From contig JBBDLF010000036.1 of assembly GCA_040879025.1 (NCBI GenBank), positions 1 through 64,000 on the forward strand: 64,000 bases of DNA, given 5' to 3'. The position numbers and the translations under genes are program-made. Positions 1-9,080 of this stretch are shown here, in pieces; position 1 is the stretch's first letter, and each line of letters begins with the position of its first letter. The stretch comes from JBBDLF01 sp040879025. Its GTDB lineage: Bacteria; Pseudomonadota; Gammaproteobacteria; Pseudomonadales; Pseudohongiellaceae. The notes beneath the pieces were generated by a model, which saw only the letters and a program-made list of their open reading frames with translations, did not search any database and was not told where the DNA came from.

Positions 1-1
1 G

Positions 2-3000
2 GAGATCGACCTGCTGTTTGAGGACCTGCTGATTACGGTCACGGAGTTTTTCCGCGACCCGGAAGTCTTCGAGTACCTGGAAAACGAGGTCATCGCCGAG
101 CTGTTCGAGGACAAGGGGCCGAACGATCGCGTGCGAGTCTGGTCGGTCGGCTGCGCCACCGGCGAAGAGGCTTACACCCTGGCGATGCTCCTGGTCGAGG
201 AGGAAGCCCGCCGGGAGGTCAAGCCCCGGCAGGTGCAGGTGTTCGCCAGCGACCTGCACGTGCCCTCGCTGCGCAAGGCCCGGGAAGGGCTCTACGCCGA
301 ACCGATCGAGGATAGCGTCTCGCCCCCGCGCCTGCGGCGGTTCTTCAGGAAGCAGAACGGCGGCTACCGCGTGAACAAGGACGTGCGGGAGCGCATCGTC
401 TTTGCCGGGCACAACGTGCTTCAGGACCCGCCGTTCTCGCATCTGCAACTGATCTGCTGCCGCAACCTGCTGATCTATCTGCAGCGCGATGTTCAGGAGC
501 ATCTGACCGCCCTGTTCCATTACGCCCTGGAAAAAAACGGCTACCTGCTGCTGGGCACGGCCGAGTCGATCGACTTGGACCTGTTCGTGTGCGAGAACAA
601 GAAGCATGGCCTGTACCGGCGCCGCAGCGTGCCGACGCCCAAGTTCAAGCCCCCCGACTCACCGCTGTCGGCCAATCACCGTCCGGCGGAAGATGCAGCG
701 CCCCGTACCGGGCCGCCGGAAAGCTACGGCCAGATGCACCAGCACGTCGTCGAGCAGTACGCCCCGCCCAGCGTGCTGATCAACCACGAGGGCGAGGTGG
801 TTCACGCCTCGGCCCGGGCCGGGCGCTTTCTTCAGATTCCCGGCGGCGCCCCGACCAGCAACCTCTATCAACTTGCCCCCGAGCCGCTGCGCTTCGAGCT
901 GCGGGCCGCCATCCACTCGGCTCGGGATCAGGGCGTTGCCTACCGCTCCCGCCCCGTCCCGGTCTCCCTGGACGGCCAAAAGCGCCGCGTGGTGATTCGG
1001 GTTCAGCCGATCGGTCAGCCGCAGATGCAGGGCTGCTTTCTGGTGATCTTCGACGAGTTGGAGGAGGTCGAGAAATCCGGCTCGGAGGCCGAAAGCACGG
1101 ACGCCACGGTGCGCGAGCTGGAAACCGAGCTGGAGCAGACCAGGCAGCGCATGCAGGCGGTGATCGACGAGCACGAGGCGACGAAGCAGCGCATGCAGGC
1201 CTACAACGAGGAGCTGGAAAGCAGCAACGAAGAACTGCGCTCCACCATGGAGGAGCTGGAATCCTCCAAGGAAGAAATGGAGAGCATGAACGAAGAGCTC
1301 ACGACGGTGAACCAAGAGAACCAGCAGAAGGTCGAGGAACTCGACCAGCTTTCCGGCGACCTGCACAACCTGCTCACTGCCACGAACATCGCCACGATGT
1401 TTCTGGACCGTGACATGCGCATTCGGCGTTTCACGCCCAGCATGGCGGCGCTGTTCAACCTGCGCGACCGCGACCGTGGCCGATCGCTGGCCGACCTGAC
1501 GCACCACCTGAGGTACGACGAGCTTCAGGCGGACTTTCAGCATGTGCTCGGTCAGCTCGCGCCCGTGGAACGCGAAGTCGCCGATGAGCGGGGCCGGTGG
1601 TACCAGGCTCGGCTTCAGTGTTACCGCACCGCGGACGACCGCATCGAGGGGGTGGTCATCACGTTCATCGATATCACCGAACGCAAGCAGGCCTATGAGC
1701 TGGTTCAGGAAGCCAGACACATCGCTGATGAGGTGATCAACACCGTCCGGAGCCCGATGCTCGTGCTCGACAATGACCTGCGCGTCCAGGATACGAACGC
1801 CACCTTCAATGAAATGTTCTCCGTGGAGCCGGGCGAGATCGACGGGCGGCTGGTTTATGAGCTGAGTCAGAGGCAGTGGGATATTCCGGAACTGCGCCAG
1901 CTTCTGGAGGACGTTCTGCCACAGAACAAGACGATAGAGGACTATGATCTTGATCATGAATTCAAACATCTCGGGCGGCGGTCGCTGCTGCTCAACGCCC
2001 GGCGCATCGATCATCTCCAGCTCATTCTACTGGCCCTTGAGGACATCACCGAGCGAAAGCAGGCGCGGCAAGCCCTCGAGCAGTCGCATGACCAGCTCGA
2101 GCGGCAGGTGCGCCACCGCACCGCCCAACTCCACCACCAGACGCAGCGCCTCCAGTATCTGGTCCGTGAGCTTTCCACCGCCGAGCAGCGGGAGCGCAAG
2201 CGGATGGCATCGGTGCTGCACGATGAACTGCAGCAGTTGCTCGTCAGTATAAAGATGCAGTTGAACATGGTACGTGGCGGCATTAAGGATGAAACGGCCG
2301 CCGCATCCCTCGATACAGCCTTGCAGACTGTGGACGAGGCCATTGAAACCACGCGCACGCTCGTGCGTCAGGTGACACCGGCCGTGCTGTATGAGGAGGG
2401 CTTGCTTCCCGCCCTCCACCTGCTGCACGACGAAATGTCGCGCCGCCACGGGATGAATGTACGGATCAACGCAGATGGGCAGGAGCCGCCGCTGCACGAG
2501 CAGACCAAGGCGCTTCTGTTCGATGGCGTTCGCGAGATGCTGTTCAACATTGTCAAACATGCGGACGTGAAAGAGGCGGAGGTGACGGTTCGTCAGGATC
2601 GCGATCGGCTGCATATGACGGTTTGCGATGCAGGCGTTGGTTTTGATGTTGACACGGAAACCAAGCGGGCCGGGAACAGCGAGTTCGGCCTGTTCTCCCT
2701 CGGTGACCGCCTCAAATCGCTAGGTGGCGACTTGTCGATCGAATCGGCGCCCGGTGAGGGGACGCGGGTTCAGGTGCACGTGCCCCTCGCCGAAGGGGCC
2801 ACGGATGGATTGGCCGCGTCAGCCCCGGAATGGATGTCGGCCGCGGCACCTCTGGGCGATGGGTCCGAACCCGTCGAGAGCTCGATCCGCGTACTGGTGG
2901 TGGACGATCACGCCCTGGTGCGGGACGGCATCGTGAACGTTCTGAGCCAGCACCCTGATACCGGCGTGGTCGATCAAGTCGGGGATGGCGTTGAAGCGGT

Positions 3001-3259
3001 GGCGGCGGTCGAGCGGTATGAGCCGGATGTGGTGCTGATGGATGTGAACATGCCGCGCATGAACGGGATCGAGGCGACTCGGGAGATCTGTCGCCGCTGG
3101 CCGAATATCGTGGTCATCGGCCTGTCCGTGGAAGATAAAGATGGCGATGCGGCGCGTGCGATGCGCGACGCCGGCGCAGCCGCTTTTATTCCCAAAGCCG
3201 ATACTGCCAACCGCATGATCGAAACAATCCGGCAGTTGGTGCAGCAACGCAGGTCTTAG
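2..3259 (+). CDS. CheR-type methyltransferase / PAS / histidine kinase / receiver hybrid (5' partial)
   Basis: The reading frame is open from base 2, so the N-terminus (often a CheB methylesterase in such fusions) lies outside the window. The visible part begins with a CheR C-terminal domain: FFRDP, the SAM-binding SVGCATGEEAY near base 150, and CRNLLIY. A long coiled coil (about bases 1100-1380) follows, with NEELESSNEELRSTMEE-type repeats, then two PAS modules (about 1380-2080). Next is a HisKA_3 dimerisation segment with ERKRMASVLHDELQQ near 2200 (phosphoacceptor His) and an HATPase domain with CDAGVGFD. It ends in a receiver domain with VLVVDDH, an acceptor Asp in VLMDVNMP, and a conserved Lys in IPKAD. 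No LuxR-type DNA-binding tail follows the NarL-like receiver. It is probably a cytoplasmic sensor linking methylation-type and phosphorelay signalling. The signal is unknown. Confidence 0.88.
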   Translation, partial: EIDLLFEDLLITVTEFFRDPEVFEYLENEVIAELFEDKGPNDRVRVWSVGCATGEEAYTLAMLLVEEEARREVKPRQVQVFASDLHVPSLRKAREGLYAEPIEDSVSPPRLRRFFRKQNGGYRVNKDVRERIVFAGHNVLQDPPFSHLQLICCRNLLIYLQRDVQEHLTALFHYALEKNGYLLLGTAESIDLDLFVCENKKHGLYRRRSVPTPKFKPPDSPLSANHRPAEDAAPRTGPPESYGQMHQHVVEQYAPPSVLINHEGEVVHASARAGRFLQIPGGAPTSNLYQLAPEPLRFELRAAIHSARDQGVAYRSRPVPVSLDGQKRRVVIRVQPIGQPQMQGCFLVIFDELEEVEKSGSEAESTDATVRELETELEQTRQRMQAVIDEHEATKQRMQAYNEELESSNEELRSTMEELESSKEEMESMNEELTTVNQENQQKVEELDQLSGDLHNLLTATNIATMFLDRDMRIRRFTPSMAALFNLRDRDRGRSLADLTHHLRYDELQADFQHVLGQLAPVEREVADERGRWYQARLQCYRTADDRIEGVVITFIDITERKQAYELVQEARHIADEVINTVRSPMLVLDNDLRVQDTNATFNEMFSVEPGEIDGRLVYELSQRQWDIPELRQLLEDVLPQNKTIEDYDLDHEFKHLGRRSLLLNARRIDHLQLILLALEDITERKQARQALEQSHDQLERQVRHRTAQLHHQTQRLQYLVRELSTAEQRERKRMASVLHDELQQLLVSIKMQLNMVRGGIKDETAAASLDTALQTVDEAIETTRTLVRQVTPAVLYEEGLLPALHLLHDEMSRRHGMNVRINADGQEPPLHEQTKALLFDGVREMLFNIVKHADVKEAEVTVRQDRDRLHMTVCDAGVGFDVDTETKRAGNSEFGLFSLGDRLKSLGGDLSIESAPGEGTRVQVHVPLAEGATDGLAASAPEWMSAAAPLGDGSEPVESSIRVLVVDDHALVRDGIVNVLSQHPDTGVVDQVGDGVEAVAAVERYEPDVVLMDVNMPRMNGIEATREICRRWPNIVVIGLSVEDKDGDAARAMRDAGAAAFIPKADTANRMIETIRQLVQQRRS

Positions 3260-3349
3260 CGCACAAGACAACCGAGCACACCCTGTCGGGCCTGACCGTG
3301 CTGGTATAGTCCGTTCGTTCCGGTCCTGCGGGAACAGATTTTGCTCCCG

Positions 3350-3730
3350 CTACCTTGCTCGCCGTACTTCGATCTCCGGTTGTTCGTCATGAAAGGCAAT
3401 CATGTCTTTCAGTGCCTGATGCTCGTCGAAAGGCTCCTCGTAGCTCCAGGCAACCTCCTCCAGAGACTGGCCACTGCTTTTGAAATCGAAATAGTCGGCT
3501 TCACCCTTGAAGGGGCATTTCGTCGTCTTGCGGGACTGCTCAAAGCAATCCATCCTGACGTCAGCGCGTGGAATATAGATCCGCGCCGGATGCCTGTCCT
3601 CGTCCAGTTCGATGGCGCCGGACGACTCGGCGACCACCGTGCCGTTGATGAGCACCTGAACCGGATCATCCATGGGTTTCTCTTCCACCTTGTGCTCAGG
3701 CCATTTCCTGTGTCCGGGCGACTGGGTCAT
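3350..3730 (-). CDS. DUF427 family protein
   Basis: This 126-residue protein matches the DUF427 (NTP_transf_9) family, seen in the VLINGTVVAESSGAIEL strand pattern, the RIYIPRADV segment and TKCPFKGEADYFDF. The family is a small beta-barrel fold of unknown biochemical function. ATG at 3730 is preceded by a good ribosome site (AGGAGG, 6 bases away). It is convergent with the sensor kinase gene and stands apart from the pilin operon upstream, from which it is separated by about 180 bases with no gene visible. Confidence 0.8.
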   Translation of the reverse strand: MTQSPGHRKWPEHKVEEKPMDDPVQVLINGTVVAESSGAIELDEDRHPARIYIPRADVRMDCFEQSRKTTKCPFKGEADYFDFKSSGQSLEEVAWSYEEPFDEHQALKDMIAFHDEQPEIEVRRAR

Positions 3731-3906
3731 GACAACCTCCTGCTATGAACTGAGGGTTATTGTTATTCAACAAACTGCGTACCGTGAGAGCTCTTCTTGC
3801 GTCTCGCGACAGTTCATCCTCTACCAATAGCACATCGCGGCTGTAATATCTTTCGGTGAAACCCCCCACGGTTCGCCCAGTCGGGTCCGGCGCAGATCGA
3901 TACTGG

Positions 3907-4329
3907 TCAACGTTCCCAGCAATCGTCCACACTGCCGCCGGTGGCGGCGCGCACACCGGTATTGGTCAGCGTGAGTGAGCCGCAACTGTCAGCGGACTGG
4001 TTGTCCTGCGGCACTGCCGTTGCCAGAAAGCAGTTTGCGATGCTGCCGGAGGTACAGGCGGCGACGCTGACCACATAACTGCCATCGCGGGATTCCACAG
4101 TCGCCTGAGGAGACGCACTCAGGGGATCGGCATTGGTGGAATAGCTGTTGTTGGCCGAATAGAATCTTTCCTGGTTTGCCGCCACCTGCATCAAAGCCGA
4201 CTTGGCCTCGGCGCGAGCAGACCGCAACACACTCTGCTGATAAGTTGGCAGCGCCACCGCCGCAATGATTCCTATGATCGCGACGGTTATCAGTAGCTCA
4301 AGCAAGGTGTACCCGGTTGTCTGCCTCAT
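3907..4329 (-). CDS. pilE: Type IV minor pilin PilE
   Basis: A 140-residue prepilin. The short leader MRQTTG is followed by the cleavage/methylation site G|YTLLELL with the conserved Glu at mature position 5 and a hydrophobic helix ending in ALPTYQQSVLRSARAEAKSALM, as in PilE minor pilins. The C-terminal half has paired cysteines (ACTSGSIANC, SCGSLT, DDCWER). It is the last gene of the minor-pilin operon, 12 bases after pilY2, in the same order as in Pseudomonas. It is processed by PilD and thought to join the priming complex at the pilus tip. Confidence 0.9.
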   Translation of the reverse strand: MRQTTGYTLLELLITVAIIGIIAAVALPTYQQSVLRSARAEAKSALMQVAANQERFYSANNSYSTNADPLSASPQATVESRDGSYVVSVAACTSGSIANCFLATAVPQDNQSADSCGSLTLTNTGVRAATGGSVDDCWER

Positions 4330-4341
4330 GGCGCTTCTCGC

Positions 4342-4659
4342 TCAGTGTCTGTCTATCTGTTCCAGTCGATCCAGCGGTCCCAGCAGAATAATATCGCCGA
4401 TGGTACCGTCCGGGTTGAGCCGATAGGTGATCAGCAGTCCCGGAGCCAGGAAGGTGGTTCTGATATCGCGGCCCTGATAGCGGACTCTTACGCTGCCTTC
4501 GCTATAGGGCAGCCTGATACCACTGACAACGATAAAACCGGCATCCTGATTGATGGATTCGATGCTGCCCCGTCGCGCAATCTGCTGGGCCTGCAATGCA
4601 AATGACAGCAGGCCAACAACCAGCAATGTCAGCGCCCGCCTTACAATCATCTTGTGCAT
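4342..4659 (-). CDS. pilY2: PilY2-like pilus biogenesis protein
   Basis: A small secreted protein of about 105 residues. ATG at 4659 or 4650 both lie just after a GGGAGGGG ribosome site, and 4650 has the more normal spacing. A hydrophobic signal segment (ALTLLVVGLLSFALQA) ends at an AQQ site. The mature part (RRGSIESINQDAGFIVVSG, then a YRLNPDGTI segment) is a small beta-rich domain. The PilY2 name rests mainly on its place between pilY1 and pilE and on its size. A longer in-frame extension to 4794 is open but would overlap the pilY1 end and has no ribosome site. Confidence 0.7.
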   Translation of the reverse strand: MHKMIVRRALTLLVVGLLSFALQAQQIARRGSIESINQDAGFIVVSGIRLPYSEGSVRVRYQGRDIRTTFLAPGLLITYRLNPDGTIGDIILLGPLDRLEQIDRH

Positions 4660-4750
4660 ATCCCCTCCCATTGCAGCTGGCTCACGGCCACTCATTCCGA
4701 TACTCATTGCCGCACACTTTGAATTCTGTACCAGTTTCAGTACCAAACAG

Positions 4751-7700
4751 TTATCGCAGTTGCCGCCAGGACTGACGGCCAGTATAGCTGCCACCGATAT
4801 TCAGCCCCACGCTTTCGACATCGCCGCTGCTGCCGCTGCCGAACGCCAGGTCGCTGTCAGCACCGGAAAAAATAGTCAGGGTGGGAACGATACCGACGTC
4901 CGACATCATACCTGAGGCGAGAGTATCACTGGAATCGAAACCTCCATCGCCATTCAGATCGAAAGCGGGAAAGTCGAGCTGTCCACCGTTGCGGAAGTCC
5001 AGTTCCATTATGAAGCTGGAACCACCGAAATCGCACAAACCCTGCGAAGGAATAAGCGTGGTAAAAATCACGCGGCCGTCTCTCACCAGGGCATTGCTGA
5101 CCTGCTTTTCGCCGAAATTGTTGCTGTTGGCGCTACCGCCGACGTTCTCGGGTATCAACTCTATAAACCAGCCCATGTGGGTGGAGAAGTCGATATCGTG
5201 GCTTGTCACATCCCGGAGAGTCAGAATCTCATCACCGGTGTCGTGTTGATACTGGTCAGTGATGGCTTGTTGCAGAAGGTCGTCCTCATCGAAGGCGTCG
5301 AGTGACGACTCGTTCTTGTCCCAGATTCCGTAGAAAGCCTGTGTAGCGGCTCCCGTGGCGTCGTCATCATCCGTTTCGAGGTATTTACCGGTTCCGAAGT
5401 ACACCATATACCCATCCAGCCCCGCGGGATGAGCGGTGATCTGCGGCCGTGTAGTGATGGGGTGATCAGTGCCGGTGGAAAAGAGCGGCAGCTCATTCGG
5501 TCCCTGGGAATAAGCCACATCCCACTGATTAGGATTTGCCGCGGTGACGTTGAATTTCCACAGGTTGCCGTAGAGATCGCCAGCATAGATATAATCGACT
5601 TCGAAATCCCCGTCTACGTCCACCAGTGCAGGGGATGACAAACCGTTGGGCGTGGTGGCGGAGCCGACGCCGGTATCGATCTTCCTGATCAGTTCGCCGG
5701 TCTCGGTGTCCACGATATAAAGTACCGCATGACCCGTGGCACTGGCGTTGCCATCGGCAGCGGTGTTGTTGTAGCCATTGCCAAACACGGCAGCCCAACT
5801 TCCGTCCTTCATTTTTGCCACACTGGGAATGCTGTAAGTGAATCCCAGGTCGGCATCATCGCTGTCGTCAAACTCCCACAGCGCGATATCGGCGGCGCTT
5901 GCCTCGGAGAACCCGTCCGGATCCGTCACATCCAGCGCATAAACAGCCTGCCCGCCGCGCCCCAGCGAGCCCACCAGTACGGTGCTCCAGCTTCCCGTAG
6001 TACCGGTGTTAGGGTCCGTTTTGCCGCTCAGGAACACATCCACCACGGTCGGCGCCTCGTTGACAAAGTAACGGTGGGTGTAAGTCGTCTGGGCCAATTC
6101 CGGAAGATTTTCATAGACGGCGCTGGGTATGAAGGCCAGCCTCTCCCTGCCGTCGGCATCATCGAAGCCATGCAACATGCCATCGTTCGCGCCCACGTAG
6201 ACAATTCTGTCCCTGTCGGCATAGGCTGACCGGAACGCGGAATAAGGCGCGGCTTCCATATCGTCCGAATATCGGAAACGCGGAATTCCCACAAACTGCG
6301 GATCGGAATCCACCAGATCACCCAGCACGGAATCACGTCGTCTCAAACCATGGCCCGTTCCTTCATTGCTGCGATCGCCTCTGAGGTAATTCACCAAAGC
6401 CTCGCCAAAGGACTGGTTGGTCGCAATTTCACCCGCATTGGTGGTGCTGAATGGATAAGGTGCGTAGCTTAACAGGTGCTCAATCTGTCCGTCTCCGAGC
6501 TCCGTGCTCGCCGAGGGCGAGGTATAGTTGGCTGGAAAACGGAATGGAACGCCGTCGCCTTCGGGATCTCCGCCCGGTACGGCATCGATATCCGGGTTGT
6601 AGCTAATGATTACTCGACCCAGGCTGTAATGCTGGTTATCCAGCGACTCCGAGGCGTCCCACGCGGGATTGGGATTTATGGTGCCGTCAGCATTCAAGGT
6701 GTAGGCCAGCAACTGCCCGCTCCAACGGGCGCTGTCAAAACGGGCCTGGAACAGTTTGCTTCCCGAATTGAGCGAGCCGGAATTGGTGGCGACCGACGCA
6801 GAGGAGCCGACGCGGTCGGATATTTCAGCCAATGCGGTGACCAGGGAACTGACGAGGGCGGCCGGCGTTTGTGCCGAGAGGTACTCTCCCTTGCTATTGA
6901 AAGCGGCATGCCAGAGGTCGTCGATCTTAGCCGGTTCATTGGCGAAGGGATTTCCCCAGTGGTCGTCCTCGTCCAATTCCGGGTCCGGATAGCCATCAGC
7001 GTTGGTGTCGACCAGTTCGCCCTCCACGCCGAATGCGACAGTGAAGGTAACCAGGTGCTGTTGGTTGTTCTGGTCGATGAGCGAGGTTGGAACATTGTCG
7101 TCAAGGGAACTGAGATCCTTGTCATAGTAGTACTTGGCGACATCCGCGACTGTCCTGCTGTAGCCATCACCGTCGGCATCGCCTATGGAAGCACTCGGTG
7201 CGGAACCGCTCCAGTATCCGTCTGAAATCAGAATGCCGAAGTTCTGCTGACACTCGGAAATGACAGGGTCTGCACGTCCGGGCAATTCGTCGTCAAAATA
7301 CCGACCCACTCTTTCAAGGCCGGTGCGCAGCGGAGTACCGAGCGCCCGCCAGCGATAGTCGAACAGTTCCGCCAGCAGGGCGGCATTGTGGGCACTGTAA
7401 TCATTAACGCCCGCCGCGGGGACTTCGACAAACACATCATCGTCATCGTTGATCAGATTGAGGCCGTAGCGAAAATCCGGGGAAGAATCGATGACTTCCG
7501 AGATGGCGGCTTTGGCCACGAAGGAACGTTTGCGGTAGTACTGGTACCAGTTGGCGATGTTCTGCTTCTCCTGCGCCAGTGTTCTGCCCCAGGTATTGGT
7601 TTGAGCGGCCGTATAGCTTGAGCTGCTATGTTCCGTTCCAAAACAGTCCTCATAGGGTATCGAGTCCAGGGCATCATTGAGATCACAGTCTGAATTCAGG

Positions 7701-8431
7701 CTCGCGATGTCCGCGGCTGAAGGAATAGTGTAGGTATCCACCTCCAGCTCCGCACTGCTTACTGTGTAGGTGTCGCGCGAATCCCACAGGTCGACGATTT
7801 CGTTGGCACCGTCCGTGGCATCATCAGGTCCGTTGGGTCTGCTTCCTCCGTAGCCATGGTCGTCGATCCACACCTCATACACAAAGCCTGTCAAGTCCCG
7901 GATCTCACCGTACCCGGCGGTTCCCGGCTGAGGGTTTCCCCGGGCCGCCGTAAAATCGGCATCGGAGAAGCCGGGCCAGGGAATATAGGTGGATGCAGGA
8001 TTGTAGTAGATGAGATTGAAATCCGAGGAACGGGCGCGCCAGTCCCGTTGCAGCGCCTCTGAATTTTGCTCAGCGTCAGCATAGGAGAATGAGGTGTACA
8101 GATTGTCCGCTTCATTGAACAGGTAAACATAGTCGCGTCGGGCGTTCGCCTTTGGACCGGAACTGGAAAAGCTGCGCCATACTCCCGAATCGATCTTGGG
8201 CTCGTTAGTATTCTCCCAGTACGCGGTGTAGTAATCGAACTCTCCAACCGTGGTTTCCCAGTCCATGGAACCGGAATCATCGAGCTGGAAGAATACGTTC
8301 GCATCTATACTGGTTCCCAGGAACAAAGGTGATGTTGCCAGATCCAGTTCGGCGGCGTTGCCGCTGGTGAAACAGGACAGCACGCCCGCCGACCAGAGCG
8401 ACAAACGCATTAGCTTCATTCTTGTTTTCAT
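4751..8431 (-). CDS. pilY1: PilY1 pilus tip adhesin / assembly factor
   Basis: About 1,226 residues. ATG at 8431 has GAGG about 9 bases upstream and starts a signal peptide (MKTRMKLMRLSLWSAGVLSC...). An N-terminal von Willebrand A-like part contains a MIDAS motif DDSGSM. The C-terminal half is a PilY1 beta-propeller (IVYVGANDGMLHGFD, TVLVGSLGRGGQAVYALDV). It holds a calcium loop DVDGDFEVD of the type that controls pilus retraction in Pseudomonas. Further Asp-rich loops (DADGDGYS, DTNADGYPD, DLNGDGGFD) suggest more calcium sites. It follows pilX after 16 bases. Its likely roles are tip adhesion, mechanosensing and priming of assembly together with the minor pilins. Confidence 0.93.
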   Translation of the reverse strand: MKTRMKLMRLSLWSAGVLSCFTSGNAAELDLATSPLFLGTSIDANVFFQLDDSGSMDWETTVGEFDYYTAYWENTNEPKIDSGVWRSFSSSGPKANARRDYVYLFNEADNLYTSFSYADAEQNSEALQRDWRARSSDFNLIYYNPASTYIPWPGFSDADFTAARGNPQPGTAGYGEIRDLTGFVYEVWIDDHGYGGSRPNGPDDATDGANEIVDLWDSRDTYTVSSAELEVDTYTIPSAADIASLNSDCDLNDALDSIPYEDCFGTEHSSSSYTAAQTNTWGRTLAQEKQNIANWYQYYRKRSFVAKAAISEVIDSSPDFRYGLNLINDDDDVFVEVPAAGVNDYSAHNAALLAELFDYRWRALGTPLRTGLERVGRYFDDELPGRADPVISECQQNFGILISDGYWSGSAPSASIGDADGDGYSRTVADVAKYYYDKDLSSLDDNVPTSLIDQNNQQHLVTFTVAFGVEGELVDTNADGYPDPELDEDDHWGNPFANEPAKIDDLWHAAFNSKGEYLSAQTPAALVSSLVTALAEISDRVGSSASVATNSGSLNSGSKLFQARFDSARWSGQLLAYTLNADGTINPNPAWDASESLDNQHYSLGRVIISYNPDIDAVPGGDPEGDGVPFRFPANYTSPSASTELGDGQIEHLLSYAPYPFSTTNAGEIATNQSFGEALVNYLRGDRSNEGTGHGLRRRDSVLGDLVDSDPQFVGIPRFRYSDDMEAAPYSAFRSAYADRDRIVYVGANDGMLHGFDDADGRERLAFIPSAVYENLPELAQTTYTHRYFVNEAPTVVDVFLSGKTDPNTGTTGSWSTVLVGSLGRGGQAVYALDVTDPDGFSEASAADIALWEFDDSDDADLGFTYSIPSVAKMKDGSWAAVFGNGYNNTAADGNASATGHAVLYIVDTETGELIRKIDTGVGSATTPNGLSSPALVDVDGDFEVDYIYAGDLYGNLWKFNVTAANPNQWDVAYSQGPNELPLFSTGTDHPITTRPQITAHPAGLDGYMVYFGTGKYLETDDDDATGAATQAFYGIWDKNESSLDAFDEDDLLQQAITDQYQHDTGDEILTLRDVTSHDIDFSTHMGWFIELIPENVGGSANSNNFGEKQVSNALVRDGRVIFTTLIPSQGLCDFGGSSFIMELDFRNGGQLDFPAFDLNGDGGFDSSDTLASGMMSDVGIVPTLTIFSGADSDLAFGSGSSGDVESVGLNIGGSYTGRQSWRQLR

Positions 8432-8447
8432 TGCCCTGACCTCGTCA

Positions 8448-9008
8448 TCAGTCGTAGGGGCGGAGGTGGGTTGATTGCAGCAACACTTCTGCATTGCTGT
8501 CTCCTCCCACACCCCGCGCCGTAATGCGGTGCATCACCCGGGATGTGGAGACTTCTCCAGTTCCTATGGTGAGGGACTGCCCCTGAAACCCGGTGAAATG
8601 TTCTTCTATGACATACTGCGGTTGATTCTGCACGCCGCTCAGCCCGCCCAGTTGCTCGGCATTGCTGTTCCACCACACGCCATCGCGCTCCTCCCACCAC
8701 TCATCACCGTCACTGTCCGGGTCGGGTGCGTTGCTGGACCATACCACGGTCGAGCCGTCCGAGCTGGTGCCGGGCAGCAGGACCTGGCTCTGCAACCAGC
8801 CTTCACCGGACTTGAGAGAAGACTCCGCTGCCTGAAACGCCAGGTTGTGGCTGCGCAGATTGCCAGCCATGCGTTCCTCCAGGATGGAAGACTCCATGCT
8901 GCCCGTGGCCAGGAGAGTTACCACCAGCAGAAAAATCATGCTGAGTATGAGGGCTACTCCAGACTGCCGCTGCGGAGCGGCGGAATGTCTGACTATGTCT
9001 CGATTCAT
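8448..9008 (-). CDS. pilX: Type IV minor pilin PilX
   Basis: A PilX-type pseudopilin: short leader, then SGVALILSMIFLLVVTLLATG as transmembrane helix, then SSILEERMAGNLRSHNLAFQAAES, the hallmark PilX segment. ATG at 9008 is preceded by AAGGTGA at good spacing. A GTG at 9029 is also in frame but less likely. It sits between pilW and pilY1 in the conserved order. Together with FimU, PilV, PilW and PilE it should form the tip complex that carries PilY1. Confidence 0.88.
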   Translation of the reverse strand: MNRDIVRHSAAPQRQSGVALILSMIFLLVVTLLATGSMESSILEERMAGNLRSHNLAFQAAESSLKSGEGWLQSQVLLPGTSSDGSTVVWSSNAPDPDSDGDEWWEERDGVWWNSNAEQLGGLSGVQNQPQYVIEEHFTGFQGQSLTIGTGEVSTSRVMHRITARGVGGDSNAEVLLQSTHLRPYD

Positions 9009-9080
9009 TACATTCACCTTACCAGTCACTCTGCGCTTGCGAATGTCGCCAACTCGGTACAGATGTCGTACAGACAGGCA

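Noticed and set aside
659..2014. Minus-strand open frame of 451 codons under the sensor kinase
   Set aside because: The region encodes an unmistakable CheR tail, coiled coil and PAS domains on the plus strand. The antisense frame is low complexity.
3696..3956. Minus-strand 86-codon frame between pilE and the DUF427 gene
   Set aside because: It starts inside pilE in another frame, lacks a ribosome site and has no motif.
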